Positions 9,581-17,199 of a stretch of DNA of 32,200 bases are shown here, one piece after another (the first letter of the stretch is position 1; each line of letters opens with the position of its first letter). Origin of the DNA: Myxococcales bacterium (GTDB taxonomy: Bacteria; Myxococcota_A; Polyangia; JAAYKL01); NCBI GenBank assembly GCA_012522445.1, contig JAAYKL010000013.1:1-32200 (forward strand), in the 5' to 3' direction. Below the pieces are notes generated by a model, which was not told the DNA's origin, searched no databases, and was given only the letters and a program-made list of their open reading frames with translations. A program made the translations under genes and the position numbers.

Positions 9581-10687
9581 CTAATACGGTTTTTGCCCCG
9601 AATAGTTGCCGCCGGGCGCGTAGTTGCACACTGTGAACCACCCTGCCCAGTCGATGCCGCCGCCCGTCCAGGAACCGCAAAAATGAATCGCGCAGCCCAC
9701 GCGCGTTGTGCCGCGCCAAGCCACCTGGGTGTAGTGACCGCACATTTCACCCGACCGGCATGCATTCGTGGCGTAGGTGTAGTACGCGGCTTCGTCGCCC
9801 CACTGCGCGATCACCGTTTGGTCGGTGGAGGGTTGCGAAGAAGGAGAGGAATTGCCCGATCGAACCGCGAGGTTTTCGCCCACGTACCCCGAGCCGCCCA
9901 GCGCGGCATAATCCTCGGTTCGCCTGGCGTTGTGCGCCCAGTTGCACTGCTGGGCCCACTGCAGGGCCACGCGCGCCAGCGTGTCGTCCCAGATGAGATC
10001 GGGCAAGGCTGGCGAGGGCACCGGTTGGTTGTGGTAATCGCCCGCGTTGAGCCGCTGCCGCACTTCGTTGTGGGACCGCACGATGCGATCGCAAAACGTG
10101 CCGGGGCTACAGTCGCACGTGGCGCCATCGCCGTTGCACACCCCGCAGACATCCAACAAAGCCGTGCCGTTGGGGACGCCCGCACAGTCGAGGCAAGACG
10201 CGCCATTGCCGTTGCACACCCCGCAGACATCCAACAAAGCCGTGCCGTTGGGGACGCCCGCACAGTCGAGGCAAGATGCGCCATTGCCGTTGCACACCCC
10301 GCAAACATCCAACACAGCCGTGCCGTTGGGGACGCCCAGGCAATCGACCGGACCATTCGTGTCGCGCGGCCACTGCGTATCGACCGGGCCATTCGTGTCG
10401 CGCGGCCACTGCGTATCAACGGGGTTGTCCGTGTCGCCCGGCCACTGCGTATCAACTGGATGATTCGTATCGCCCGGCCACTGCGTATCAACTGGATGAT
10501 TCGTATCGCCCGGCACATTCGGCATATGCGCGCTGTCTTGACCGGTGTCCTGGGTGGCATCGGAAGGCGTAGTTGATGCGTCAGAGCGATCGTAAAATTC
10601 GTCGCGGTCCTCCTGTTCGTCGCAGGCCATCACCCCAACGAGCAACGCGCCCAAGCACGCGCACAACAAACGAATCTGTGGTTTCAT
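9581..10687 (-). CDS. CAP/SCP-domain lipoprotein with tandem repeats
   Basis: A 368-residue exported lipoprotein. The signal peptide ends in VMAC (lipobox Cys22). An acidic Ser/Thr/Asp linker leads to about five copies of a 12-residue unit of the type PGDTNHPVDTQW (residues 59-115). Three copies of a 26-residue Cys-rich unit, DCAGVPNGTALLDVCGVCNG plus NGASCL, follow (about 115-192). A CAP (SCP/PR1, cysteine-rich secretory) domain occupies about 195-368. CAP signatures are SHNEVR, H252 in NWAHN, E271 in GENLA, H318 in CGHYTQVAW and CNYAPGGNY near the end. The canonical His/Glu cavity looks intact. A perfect AAGGAGG lies 4 nt before the ATG. It is probably cotranscribed with the barrel-protein gene 32 bp upstream. 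Bacterial CAP proteins have few defined functions; surface display is inferred. Confidence 0.85.
   Translation of the reverse strand: MKPQIRLLCACLGALLVGVMACDEQEDRDEFYDRSDASTTPSDATQDTGQDSAHMPNVPGDTNHPVDTQWPGDTNHPVDTQWPGDTDNPVDTQWPRDTNGPVDTQWPRDTNGPVDCLGVPNGTAVLDVCGVCNGNGASCLDCAGVPNGTALLDVCGVCNGNGASCLDCAGVPNGTALLDVCGVCNGDGATCDCSPGTFCDRIVRSHNEVRQRLNAGDYHNQPVPSPALPDLIWDDTLARVALQWAQQCNWAHNARRTEDYAALGGSGYVGENLAVRSGNSSPSSQPSTDQTVIAQWGDEAAYYTYATNACRSGEMCGHYTQVAWRGTTRVGCAIHFCGSWTGGGIDWAGWFTVCNYAPGGNYSGQKPY
10105..10338 (-). repeat. Three 78-bp tandem repeats (Cys-rich 26-aa units)
   Basis: The anchor sequence CCGTTGCACACC recurs at 10131, 10209 and 10287, exactly 78 bp apart. Copies 2 and 3 differ at only a few bases, including silent positions, which points to recent duplication. 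Copy 1 is divergent at its outer edge. The units encode CxxCxGxPNGTAxLDxCGxC-type modules of the CAP lipoprotein. Confidence 0.9.
10345..10516 (-). repeat. 36-bp tandem repeats (12-aa DTQWPGDTNxPV units)
   Basis: The sequence GGCCACTGCGTATC recurs with a 36-bp period (anchors at 10368, 10404, 10440 and 10476, with a partial copy at 10512). It encodes a Pro/Asp/Thr/Trp linker in the CAP lipoprotein and keeps the reading frame. The array abuts the 78-bp repeats, so the gene holds two different expanded arrays side by side. Confidence 0.9.
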
Positions 10688-10719
10688 GCCCCCTCCTTAG
10701 AAATGGAATGCGGTTTTAT

Positions 10720-11607
10720 TTAGAAATAATACCGCGCCTCAAGGCTCATTTGCAGGGTGAAGGGCGTGCTCGCCCAGTCTTCATTGCCAGCGGAGCTGCG
10801 CGTGTTGCTGGGGCGATCGCAGTCCTTGGTGCCCGCGCTCTCGTCGATGCGGCACAGCTTCGGCCACACGGGAAAGCCCATCTTCATGTAGGCGCCCAGG
10901 GCCAGATTGCGGGCGAACCCCGTGCTCCAAAAGAACATATTGGCGCCGAGCCGCGGCTCGATGTTCACCCCGTGCCACTTCTCTTTGTACACCACGTCGG
11001 GGGCCGTGGCCTTCAGGCGCATAAAGCTGTATCCCAGCGACAGGCCGATGTACGGGTCAAACCAGCCGAGGACGGGCAGGTGAAATTCGGCGCCCGCCGA
11101 AGGCTGCATCAGCATCGCGTGATCTTTTTTCGAGCCTTCGTTGCTCACAGGGATGGTGCCCACATTGGTGTTCATGTAACCCGTCATGAAATCGAGCGTA
11201 AAAACGAGGTTGGGATTGAGGCGGTAAAAGCCCCCCAACGTGCCGGTGATGGAGCCGAACATGTTTACGTCAATGACCGAGTTGCAGTAATCGCGGTAGC
11301 AAAACAAGCTCCCCAGCCCCACGGAGACGCCGAAGCCATTGCGCAGATGCCACGTACGCGGGGCATTCACGCCGACAAACTCGCCGCCTTCAATATGGTC
11401 GGCCTCTTCCTTCTTTTTCGCGGTTGTCTTGGTGGAGTCTTCCTCGTCCCGGACTGCGGTGGCATCAGCGCCGCTGGCGGGCGCACTCTCCAACTCATCT
11501 ACCGGCGTAGGCTCGGGCGGATCGTCTTGATCGAAGACAAACGCGCTGGTGTTCGAGGCCAAAAAGAGCAAGGCGGAAAGGCTCATCATCGTGGTAAAAG
11601 TTCGCAT
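10720..11607 (-). CDS. Outer-membrane beta-barrel-like protein
   Basis: A 295-residue exported protein of unknown function. A signal peptide (TMMSLSALLFLASNTSA, cleavage near residue 22) is followed by an acidic, Pro/Glu/Lys-rich, probably disordered segment (about 25-75). The rest has alternating aromatic and hydrophobic strands with Gly-rich turns (NGFGVSVGLGSLF, PYIGLSLGYSFMRLK). It ends in SLEARYYF, whose terminal Phe is typical of barrels inserted by BamA. The open frame runs further upstream, but the ATG at 11607 has AAGGAG 6 nt before it and begins a proper signal peptide, so it is the start. A sigma-70-like promoter lies about 45 bp upstream. The CAP lipoprotein gene follows after 32 bp. 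Confidence 0.7.
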   Translation of the reverse strand: MRTFTTMMSLSALLFLASNTSAFVFDQDDPPEPTPVDELESAPASGADATAVRDEEDSTKTTAKKKEEADHIEGGEFVGVNAPRTWHLRNGFGVSVGLGSLFCYRDYCNSVIDVNMFGSITGTLGGFYRLNPNLVFTLDFMTGYMNTNVGTIPVSNEGSKKDHAMLMQPSAGAEFHLPVLGWFDPYIGLSLGYSFMRLKATAPDVVYKEKWHGVNIEPRLGANMFFWSTGFARNLALGAYMKMGFPVWPKLCRIDESAGTKDCDRPSNTRSSAGNEDWASTPFTLQMSLEARYYF

Positions 11608-11652
11608 GTTGGGCTCCTTCGTCGATACACTCCGACTGCAAATGATGCATTT

Positions 11653-11682
11653 TTTATACACTGCGAACGGTAGAGGAATCAA
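11653..11682 (-). promoter_or_regulatory. Predicted sigma-70 promoter for barrel protein / CAP lipoprotein genes
   Basis: Reading the minus strand, TTGATT (-35, at 11677-11682) and TATAAA (-10, at 11653-11658) are separated by 18 bp. This would start transcription about 40 nt before the ATG at 11607, leaving room for the AAGGAG site. The prediction rests on motif match and position only. Confidence 0.55.
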
Positions 11683-11887
11683 TTTCAATCTCAGTGAAAC
11701 AGCATAGATTTATCTTGCCCGCAGTGGCCAGTGTGATAACACCACTACGGTTTGATTTCGCTATGGCAAAACCTGTGGCAACACACCCATTTCGAGCCAC
11801 GAACCATTTCAACGTTGCGCTGCATATCACGCTCACACGCAAACAATGCAACGCACTTCACGCACGGAGTTGTTGCGAGGAGGACTC
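11683..11887 (+). promoter_or_regulatory. Leader/control region of the por-nuo cluster
   Basis: About 200 bp upstream of the seven-gene por cluster contain no credible ORF. GTGTGATAACAC at 11731-11742 is an imperfect palindrome (GTGTnATnACAC) that could be an operator, but it does not match the Rex or FNR consensus well. No -35/-10 pair with good spacing stands out. GAGGAGG at 11877-11883 is a strong ribosome-binding site for the first gene. Confidence 0.35.
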
Positions 11888-12451
11888 ATGCTTGAACTTC
11901 GTTTCCACGGACGCGGCGGTCAAGGCGCGGTGACGTCGGCAGAATTGCTGGCGCAAAGTGCCATCGCCAAGGGCATCTACGCACAGGCGTTTCCGAGTTT
12001 TGGCCCCGAGCGGCGGGGCGCACCGGTCGTCGCATTTGCCCGCATCTCAGAACAGCCCATCCGAAACCGCACCGCTGTTCGCCACCCCAACATCGTGCTG
12101 GTGCTCGATCCCTCCATTTTGCGGATTGTCAACACCGCCGACGGTTTGCCGCCCGATGGTATCCACATCATTAATACCACCAAGACCATCGCAGAGCTGC
12201 GCGAGGAGTTTGGCGACAAAATCGGCCCCAACGCCGTAACGCTGGATGCCAACCACATCGCGCAAGAGGAGATCGGCCGCAAAATCACCAACACCACGAT
12301 GCTCGGTGCCCTGTTGCGCGCCACCAACATCGTCGACAAAGACATTCTCATCGAAAAACTCAAAGAGCGTTTTGGGCGCATCGCCGATGGCAACATCCGC
12401 TCCTTGAACCGCGCATTCGAAGAGTGCTGCATCGAAAAGAAGGAGGGGTAA
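11888..12451 (+). CDS. porG: 2-oxoacid:ferredoxin oxidoreductase gamma subunit (pyruvate type)
   Basis: A 187-residue gamma subunit (pyruvate ferredoxin/flavodoxin oxidoreductase catalytic-domain family, PorC/PorG). It begins LELRFHGRGGQGAVTSAELL, the family's N-terminal GRGGQG motif, and continues with FPSFGPERRGAPVVAFARIS, also diagnostic. The frame is open earlier (ATG at 11846), but GAGGAGG 4 nt before the ATG at 11888 and alignment to the family fix the start. It is the first gene of a gamma-delta-alpha-beta set, the order found for four-subunit archaeal and Thermotoga-type pyruvate oxidoreductases. The delta gene starts 2 nt after its stop. The role is structural and CoA-site related within the heterotetramer; cytoplasmic. 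Confidence 0.9.
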   Translation: MLELRFHGRGGQGAVTSAELLAQSAIAKGIYAQAFPSFGPERRGAPVVAFARISEQPIRNRTAVRHPNIVLVLDPSILRIVNTADGLPPDGIHIINTTKTIAELREEFGDKIGPNAVTLDANHIAQEEIGRKITNTTMLGALLRATNIVDKDILIEKLKERFGRIADGNIRSLNRAFEECCIEKKEG

Positions 12452-12453
12452 AC

Positions 12454-12747
12454 ATGTCCAGACAATCCCCAACCCCCAAATGGCAAGAATTGTCCCTGGG
12501 CTGCGCCACCACCGAGCCCGGCTCTTCTCGTTACCAACAAACCGGTGACTGGCGCTCCGAGCGCCCGACCTGGAAATGGGAAAACTGCATCAAGTGCGCG
12601 GTCTGCACGGTGTTTTGCCCCGAGGGCTGCATCCACATGAACGCCGACAACTACCCGCAGGTTGACCTGACATACTGCAAGGGCTGCGCGATCTGCGTCG
12701 CCGAATGCTGGACTGGCTGCATCACCATGGAAGAGGAGAAGGAATAA
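12454..12747 (+). CDS. porD: 2-oxoacid:ferredoxin oxidoreductase delta subunit (2[4Fe-4S] ferredoxin)
   Basis: A 97-residue ferredoxin-like delta subunit that relays electrons from the TPP site. Two [4Fe-4S] motifs are complete: C45-x2-C48-x2-C51-x3-C55-P and C75-x2-C78-x2-C81-x3-C85. The second lacks the usual Pro (it reads CWTGC), a common variation. The N-terminal ~40 residues with a WKWENCIKC lead-in fit PorD. The start is ATG 12454 with AGGAGG at 12441-12446. The stop TAA shares its last base with the ATG of the alpha gene (TAATG), so the two are translationally coupled. Confidence 0.9.
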   Translation: MSRQSPTPKWQELSLGCATTEPGSSRYQQTGDWRSERPTWKWENCIKCAVCTVFCPEGCIHMNADNYPQVDLTYCKGCAICVAECWTGCITMEEEKE

Positions 12748-13940
12748 TGTCTGTACGCAGAGGAGTGGAAGTATCCATCGCTGTGGCAGAAGCGGCAGGT
12801 TTTTGCGATGTCGATGTCGTCGCCGCCTATCCGATCACCCCACAGACCCATATTGTCGAACACTTGGCCTCGCTCGTCGCCGACGGACACCTAGACGCCG
12901 AGTTTGTCCCCGTTGAATCCGAACACGCCGCCATGAGCGCCTGCTGCGGCAGCGCGGCTGCGGGTGCCCGCACGTTTACGGCCACCTCCAGCCAGGGCCT
13001 GGCCCTCATGCACGAAGTGCTCTTCATCGCCGCGGCGCTGCGCTTGCCCATGGTGATGGTCGTCGCCAACCGCGCCCTCTCCGGGCCCATCAACATCTGG
13101 AACGACCACTCCGACATCATGACCGAGCGCGATGTCGGCTGGATCGCCCTCTTCGCCGAGAACGGCCAGGAGGCCACCGACCTGGTGCCCATCTGCCACC
13201 GCATCTCCGAAGACCCGCGCGTGCAGCTACCGGTTATGCTCAACTTCGACGGCTTCATCGTGAGCCACATGATCGAGCCCATCGAGCAGTTGTCCAAAGA
13301 GGAGATCAAAACCTTTTTGCCCGACTTTGCGCCGGTGCAGCGCCTCGATATCGATAACCCATTCACCATGGGTCCCGTGGGCATGCCCAACGTCTACACC
13401 GAAGCCAAGATGGCCGGGGAGCACGCCATCCGCGCCTCCTACGAACCCATCGTCGAGATTTTCAAAGACTTCGGCGACAAGTTTGGCCGCTATTACAACC
13501 CCGTCGAATCCTATCGCACCGACGGCGCCGATATCATTTTTGTCATGATGGGCGCCATCACCGAAACCGCCATGACCTGGGTTGACGCCCAGCGCGACGC
13601 CGGCACCAAGGTCGGCATCGTCCGCTTTCGCCTGTGGCGTCCACTGCCCGCCGACGACTTCAAAAAAGCCGTGGCCGGCGCCAAAGTGCTCGCCATTCTC
13701 GACCGGCACTTCTCGCCGGGCGGACCGGGCGGCCCCGTTGCCCAAGAGGTCAAGTACACCCTGTACGGCACCGACAACGCCCCCAAAATTGTCGAGGTGG
13801 TCGTTGGCCTAGGTGGCCGCGACGTCTTCCCCGAAGATTTCGACGACATCTACAAGCGCGCTGAAGCCGTGCTGAACGGCGCCCCCGTACCCCCATTCGA
13901 ACTCACTCAGGTCAGAGGAGGACATTATGGAAAAATTTAA
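12747..13940 (+). CDS. porA: 2-oxoacid:ferredoxin oxidoreductase alpha subunit, pyruvate type
   Basis: A 397-residue alpha subunit carrying the pyrimidine-binding and transketolase C-terminal-like domains of PFOR enzymes. The motif AAYPITPQTHIVEHL (residues 25-39) is the pyruvate-type version; 2-oxoglutarate enzymes more often read YPITPSS. ESEHAAMSACCGSAAAGART and TATSSQGLALMHE are further family blocks. The domain after ~240 ends in RGGHYGKI. The start is ATG 12747 within TAATG, preceded by GAGGAGAAGG; an in-frame upstream ATG would sit inside porD and is rejected. The last 14 nt overlap the start of porB. Substrate assignment to pyruvate is good but inferred from motifs. Confidence 0.9.
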   Translation: MSVRRGVEVSIAVAEAAGFCDVDVVAAYPITPQTHIVEHLASLVADGHLDAEFVPVESEHAAMSACCGSAAAGARTFTATSSQGLALMHEVLFIAAALRLPMVMVVANRALSGPINIWNDHSDIMTERDVGWIALFAENGQEATDLVPICHRISEDPRVQLPVMLNFDGFIVSHMIEPIEQLSKEEIKTFLPDFAPVQRLDIDNPFTMGPVGMPNVYTEAKMAGEHAIRASYEPIVEIFKDFGDKFGRYYNPVESYRTDGADIIFVMMGAITETAMTWVDAQRDAGTKVGIVRFRLWRPLPADDFKKAVAGAKVLAILDRHFSPGGPGGPVAQEVKYTLYGTDNAPKIVEVVVGLGGRDVFPEDFDDIYKRAEAVLNGAPVPPFELTQVRGGHYGKI

Positions 13941-14865
13941 TGTTTTCGCTTCGCGCCTCCTGCCCAAGGAGGACTATCTCTGCTCGGGCCACCGCGCGTG
14001 CCAAGGCTGCGCCGAAGTACTCGCGATGCGCCTTATTCACAAAGCCCTGGGCCGCAACACCATCGTTGCCTCCGCCACCGGCTGCATGGAAATCATCTCC
14101 TCGCCGTTCCCCGAAACCGCCTGGAACCTGCCCTGGATGCACGTGGCCTTCGAAAACGCCGCCACCGTCGCTTCGGGAATTGAATCGGGCTACAAAGCCC
14201 TGATGCGCAAAGGCCGCATCCCCCAGCGCAAAATCAACTTCATCGCCTACGGCGGCGACGGCGCCACCGCGGACATCGGCTTGCAGTGGGTCTCCGGCGC
14301 CATGGAGCGCGGCCACAACATGATTTATGTCTGCTACGACAACGAAGCTTACATGAACACCGGTATCCAGCGCTCCAGCTCCACGCCCTTTGGCGCGTCG
14401 ACCACCACCAGCCCGGCGGGCCGCGAGAGCGACGGACAAGCCACCTGGAAGAAAAACGTCACCGCCATCATGGCAGCGCACGACATCCCCTACGTGGCCA
14501 CGGTAAACCCGAGCTACCCCTTCGACCTGTTTCAAAAGATCCGCAAGGCCGCAGCGGTCGACGGACCGGCGTACATCCACGCGTACTCCTGCTGTCCCAC
14601 GGGTTGGCGCATGCGCACCGATCTCGCGGTGCAAATCGGTCGCCTCGCCGTAGAAACCGCTGTTGCTCCCCTTTACGAAATCGAAAACGGAAAACTGCGC
14701 ATCACGCAGCCCATCGAAAAAATTCGACCCGTTCGCGATTACCTCAAAATACAAGGCCGCTTTCGCCACCTCAAAGACACCATCATTGACGACATCGAAA
14801 CGCGCCTTCACCAGGAATACCGTGCCCTGGAGGCCCGGCAGGCCCGAGAGCAGGAGGAGGCATAG
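13927..14865 (+). CDS. porB: 2-oxoacid:ferredoxin oxidoreductase beta subunit (TPP and [4Fe-4S])
   Basis: A 312-residue beta subunit that binds thiamine diphosphate and the proximal [4Fe-4S] cluster. The TPP motif is GGDG (109-112) through N139 in YVCYDNEAYMNTG. Cluster ligands are C25 and C28 (HRACQGC), C53 (ATGCMEI) and C222 or C223 (YSCCPTGW), as in PorB of four-subunit pyruvate enzymes. TPFGASTTTSPAG and CPTGW also match PorB rather than KorB. The start overlaps porA by 14 nt with AGAGGAGGAC as ribosome-binding site. Reaction of the complex: pyruvate + CoA + oxidised ferredoxin to acetyl-CoA + CO2 + reduced ferredoxin, reversible. All catalytic features seen are intact. Confidence 0.92.
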   Translation: MEKFNVFASRLLPKEDYLCSGHRACQGCAEVLAMRLIHKALGRNTIVASATGCMEIISSPFPETAWNLPWMHVAFENAATVASGIESGYKALMRKGRIPQRKINFIAYGGDGATADIGLQWVSGAMERGHNMIYVCYDNEAYMNTGIQRSSSTPFGASTTTSPAGRESDGQATWKKNVTAIMAAHDIPYVATVNPSYPFDLFQKIRKAAAVDGPAYIHAYSCCPTGWRMRTDLAVQIGRLAVETAVAPLYEIENGKLRITQPIEKIRPVRDYLKIQGRFRHLKDTIIDDIETRLHQEYRALEARQAREQEEA

Positions 14866-14867
14866 TC

Positions 14868-15338
14868 ATGGATTTGACCTTCGTGGACGCAATTCTCACC
14901 AAACACAACCGGGATACCCGCTCCCTGCTCGCCATCATGCAGGACATCCAAGAAGAAGTGCGCTACCTCCCCAAAGAGGCCGTACAGCACCTCTCCAAAG
15001 AGCTGAGCATTCCCTTGTCGCGCATCTACGCGATGGCCACGTTTTACAATTCCTTTCACCTCGAGCCGCGCGGAAAGTACACCTGCACCGTGTGCATGGG
15101 GACCGCCTGCCACGTGGCGGGAGCCCCCCGCTTGGTCGAGCAACTGGAACGCGACCTAAAAATTGATTCCGGCAAAACCACCCCCGACCTCATGTTCTCC
15201 ATTGAAGAAGTCAACTGCGTCGGTGCCTGCGCGCTCGCCCCTCTGCTAATTGTTAACGGCGAGTACAACAGCAACATGACATCGGATGCCGTGAGCCGAA
15301 AAATCAAAAAGCTGAAAAAAGAAGAAGGAGGCGCGTGA
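14868..15338 (+). CDS. NuoE/HydC-like [2Fe-2S] subunit
   Basis: A 156-residue thioredoxin-like [2Fe-2S] protein of the NuoE / HoxE / HydC family, which sits beside the flavin subunit in NADH-linked complexes. Ligands are C76-x4-C81 (CMGTAC) and C117-x3-C121 (CVGAC), spaced as in the family. The N-terminal helical part includes LLAIMQDIQEEVRYLP and SRIYAMATFYNSF, both characteristic. The start at 14868 is 2 nt after the porB stop with an AGGAGGAGG site. Its stop TGA overlaps the next ATG by one base. Together with the following two genes it forms a diaphorase-like trio that in other bacteria accompanies hydrogenases or formate dehydrogenases; here it follows porGDAB. Confidence 0.9.
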   Translation: MDLTFVDAILTKHNRDTRSLLAIMQDIQEEVRYLPKEAVQHLSKELSIPLSRIYAMATFYNSFHLEPRGKYTCTVCMGTACHVAGAPRLVEQLERDLKIDSGKTTPDLMFSIEEVNCVGACALAPLLIVNGEYNSNMTSDAVSRKIKKLKKEEGGA

Positions 15339-17188
15339 TGACCAAGTTCACTTCTGTTGAGGCGCTGCATTCCCACCGGGAAGCCCTCCTCGCCACAAAG
15401 AAAGACGAGAACAAAAAAACCGTCTCCGTCTGTGCCGGTACGGGTTGCAAGGCCGTGGGTGCCGATCTCGTCGTCGAAGCCTTCAAAGCCGAATTTGCCA
15501 AAAACGGCCTCGAAAATGCCGTGCACCTCAAGGCCACCGGCTGCCTGGGGCTGTGCGAAAAAGGCACCCTCGTCATGATGCCCGCCGATCAAACGGTGTA
15601 CCACAGCATCACCCCAAAGAAAGTGCCCACCATCGTGGAACAAGCGCTGGTCCAAGACGGCCGCGCCGACGACTTTCTGTTCACTGATCCCGAGACCGGC
15701 GCCAAGCAACCGACCATGAACGACATTCCGTTTTATGCGTCGCAAAAACGCCTGTTGCTCGACAAAAACACCCTCATCGATCCCATTTGTCTCGACGACT
15801 ACATCTCTGTCGGCGGCTACAAGGGCCTCGCCAAGGCCATCGAAATCGGCCCCGACAAGGTGATCGACGAAATGAAGAAAGCCACGCTGCGCGGTCGCGG
15901 CGGCGGTGGATTTCCCGCTGGTCGCAAGTGGGAAACCTGCCGCAATGCGCCCTCAGACAAACGCTACGTCATCTGCAACGCCGACGAAGGCGACCCCGGC
16001 GCGTTCATGGACGCATCCCTGCTCGAAGGCCAGCCCCACTCCGTTATTGAGGGCATGATCATCGGCGCGTACACCATCGGCTCCGACGAGGGCTATGTCT
16101 ACGTACGCCACGAGTATCCCCTGGCCGTTGAGCGCCTCACCAAGGCCCTCGAACAAGTGCGCGCCTCCGGACTGCTGGGCGAAAACATCCTGGGCACCGG
16201 CTTCAACTTCGACATCAAAATCAACAAGGGCGGCGGCGCATTTGTCTGTGGCGAGTCCACGGCGCTCATGGCCTCCATCGAAGGCCGCGTGGGCGAACCG
16301 CGCGCCAAGCACATCCACACGGTGGTGGCGGGCCTCAACGACAAACCCACCAACCTCAACAACGTCGAAACCTGGGCCACGGTGCCCCTCATCGTCGAGC
16401 GCGGCGCCGACTGGTTCACCCAGATGGGCACCAAGGGCTCCCCGGGCACCAAAATTTTCTCCCTGGTGGGCAAGGTCAACAACACCGGCCTCGTCGAAGC
16501 TGAAATGGGTGCCACCCTGCGCCAAATCATCTTCGATATGGGCGGCGGCATTCGCGGCGGACGTCCCTTCAAAGCGGTGCAAACCGGCGGCCCCTCCGGC
16601 GGCTGTCTGCCCGCCGACAAGCTCGATGTCCCCGTCGACTTCGACACCCTGTGGAACGAAGGCTCCATGATGGGCTCCGGCGGCATGGTGGCCATGGACG
16701 ACCAAACCTGTATGGTCGACGTCGCCCGCTACTTCCTCGACTTCCTCAAATTCGAGTCGTGCGGCAAGTGCACCACCTGTCGCGAAGGCATTCGCCGGCT
16801 GCACCAACTGGTCTCCGATGTGGCCGAAGGCCGCGCCACCGAAGAAACCCTCGACCTCATCGAGACCCTGGCCGAGACCGTTGAAAAAGGCTCTCTGTGT
16901 GCCCTGGGCACCTCAGCGGTCAACCCGGTGCTCTCCACGCTCAAGTACTTCCGCGAGGAGTACCTGGCCCACGTGCGCGACAAAAAATGTCCCGCTGGCG
17001 TGTGCAAGGAGCTCATCACCTACCACATCAACGAGAACTGCACGGGCTGCCTGATTTGCAAGCGCCGCTGTCCCGAACAATGCATCGCCGGCGAAAACAA
17101 AAAAATCCACGTTATCGACACATCCAAGTGCACCAAGTGCGGCATCTGCAAAGACGTCTGCAAGTTTGATGCAGTTGAAATCTACTGA
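15338..17188 (+). CDS. NuoF/HydB-like NAD(P)H-binding flavin and Fe-S subunit
   Basis: A 616-residue multidomain subunit of the HydB/HndC type, longer than complex I NuoF. Domains in order: an N-terminal thioredoxin-like [2Fe-2S] domain (C32, C37, C69, C73); the NADH/FMN domain with GRGGGGFPAGRKW (186-198) and CNADEGDPGAFMDASLLEG; an SLBB domain; a [4Fe-4S] domain with SCGKCTTCREG and a distal Cys in GSLCALGTSA; and a C-terminal 2[4Fe-4S] ferredoxin (CTGCLICKRRCPEQC, CTKCGICKDVC). The frame opens with GTG at 15335. The ATG at 15338, overlapping the NuoE-like stop (TGATG), is chosen. This is the site where NAD(P)(H) should react; the architecture is shared with electron-bifurcating HydABC/Bfu-type enzymes, but bifurcation cannot be deduced from sequence alone. 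Confidence 0.92.
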   Translation: MTKFTSVEALHSHREALLATKKDENKKTVSVCAGTGCKAVGADLVVEAFKAEFAKNGLENAVHLKATGCLGLCEKGTLVMMPADQTVYHSITPKKVPTIVEQALVQDGRADDFLFTDPETGAKQPTMNDIPFYASQKRLLLDKNTLIDPICLDDYISVGGYKGLAKAIEIGPDKVIDEMKKATLRGRGGGGFPAGRKWETCRNAPSDKRYVICNADEGDPGAFMDASLLEGQPHSVIEGMIIGAYTIGSDEGYVYVRHEYPLAVERLTKALEQVRASGLLGENILGTGFNFDIKINKGGGAFVCGESTALMASIEGRVGEPRAKHIHTVVAGLNDKPTNLNNVETWATVPLIVERGADWFTQMGTKGSPGTKIFSLVGKVNNTGLVEAEMGATLRQIIFDMGGGIRGGRPFKAVQTGGPSGGCLPADKLDVPVDFDTLWNEGSMMGSGGMVAMDDQTCMVDVARYFLDFLKFESCGKCTTCREGIRRLHQLVSDVAEGRATEETLDLIETLAETVEKGSLCALGTSAVNPVLSTLKYFREEYLAHVRDKKCPAGVCKELITYHINENCTGCLICKRRCPEQCIAGENKKIHVIDTSKCTKCGICKDVCKFDAVEIY

Positions 17189-17189
17189 T

Positions 17190-17194
17190 GGAGG
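17190..17194 (+). promoter_or_regulatory. Ribosome-binding site fixing the start of the NuoG-like gene
   Basis: GGAGG at 17190-17194 lies 5 nt before ATG 17200. The earlier in-frame ATG at 17188 overlaps the upstream stop and has no Shine-Dalgarno sequence, so 17200 is the likely start. Confidence 0.7.
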
Positions 17195-17199
17195 CACAA

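Noticed and set aside
11608..11688. Upstream in-frame start for the barrel protein (27 extra residues)
   Set aside because: It would overlap the predicted promoter and place 27 residues before a good signal peptide, whereas ATG 11607 has AAGGAG at 6 nt.
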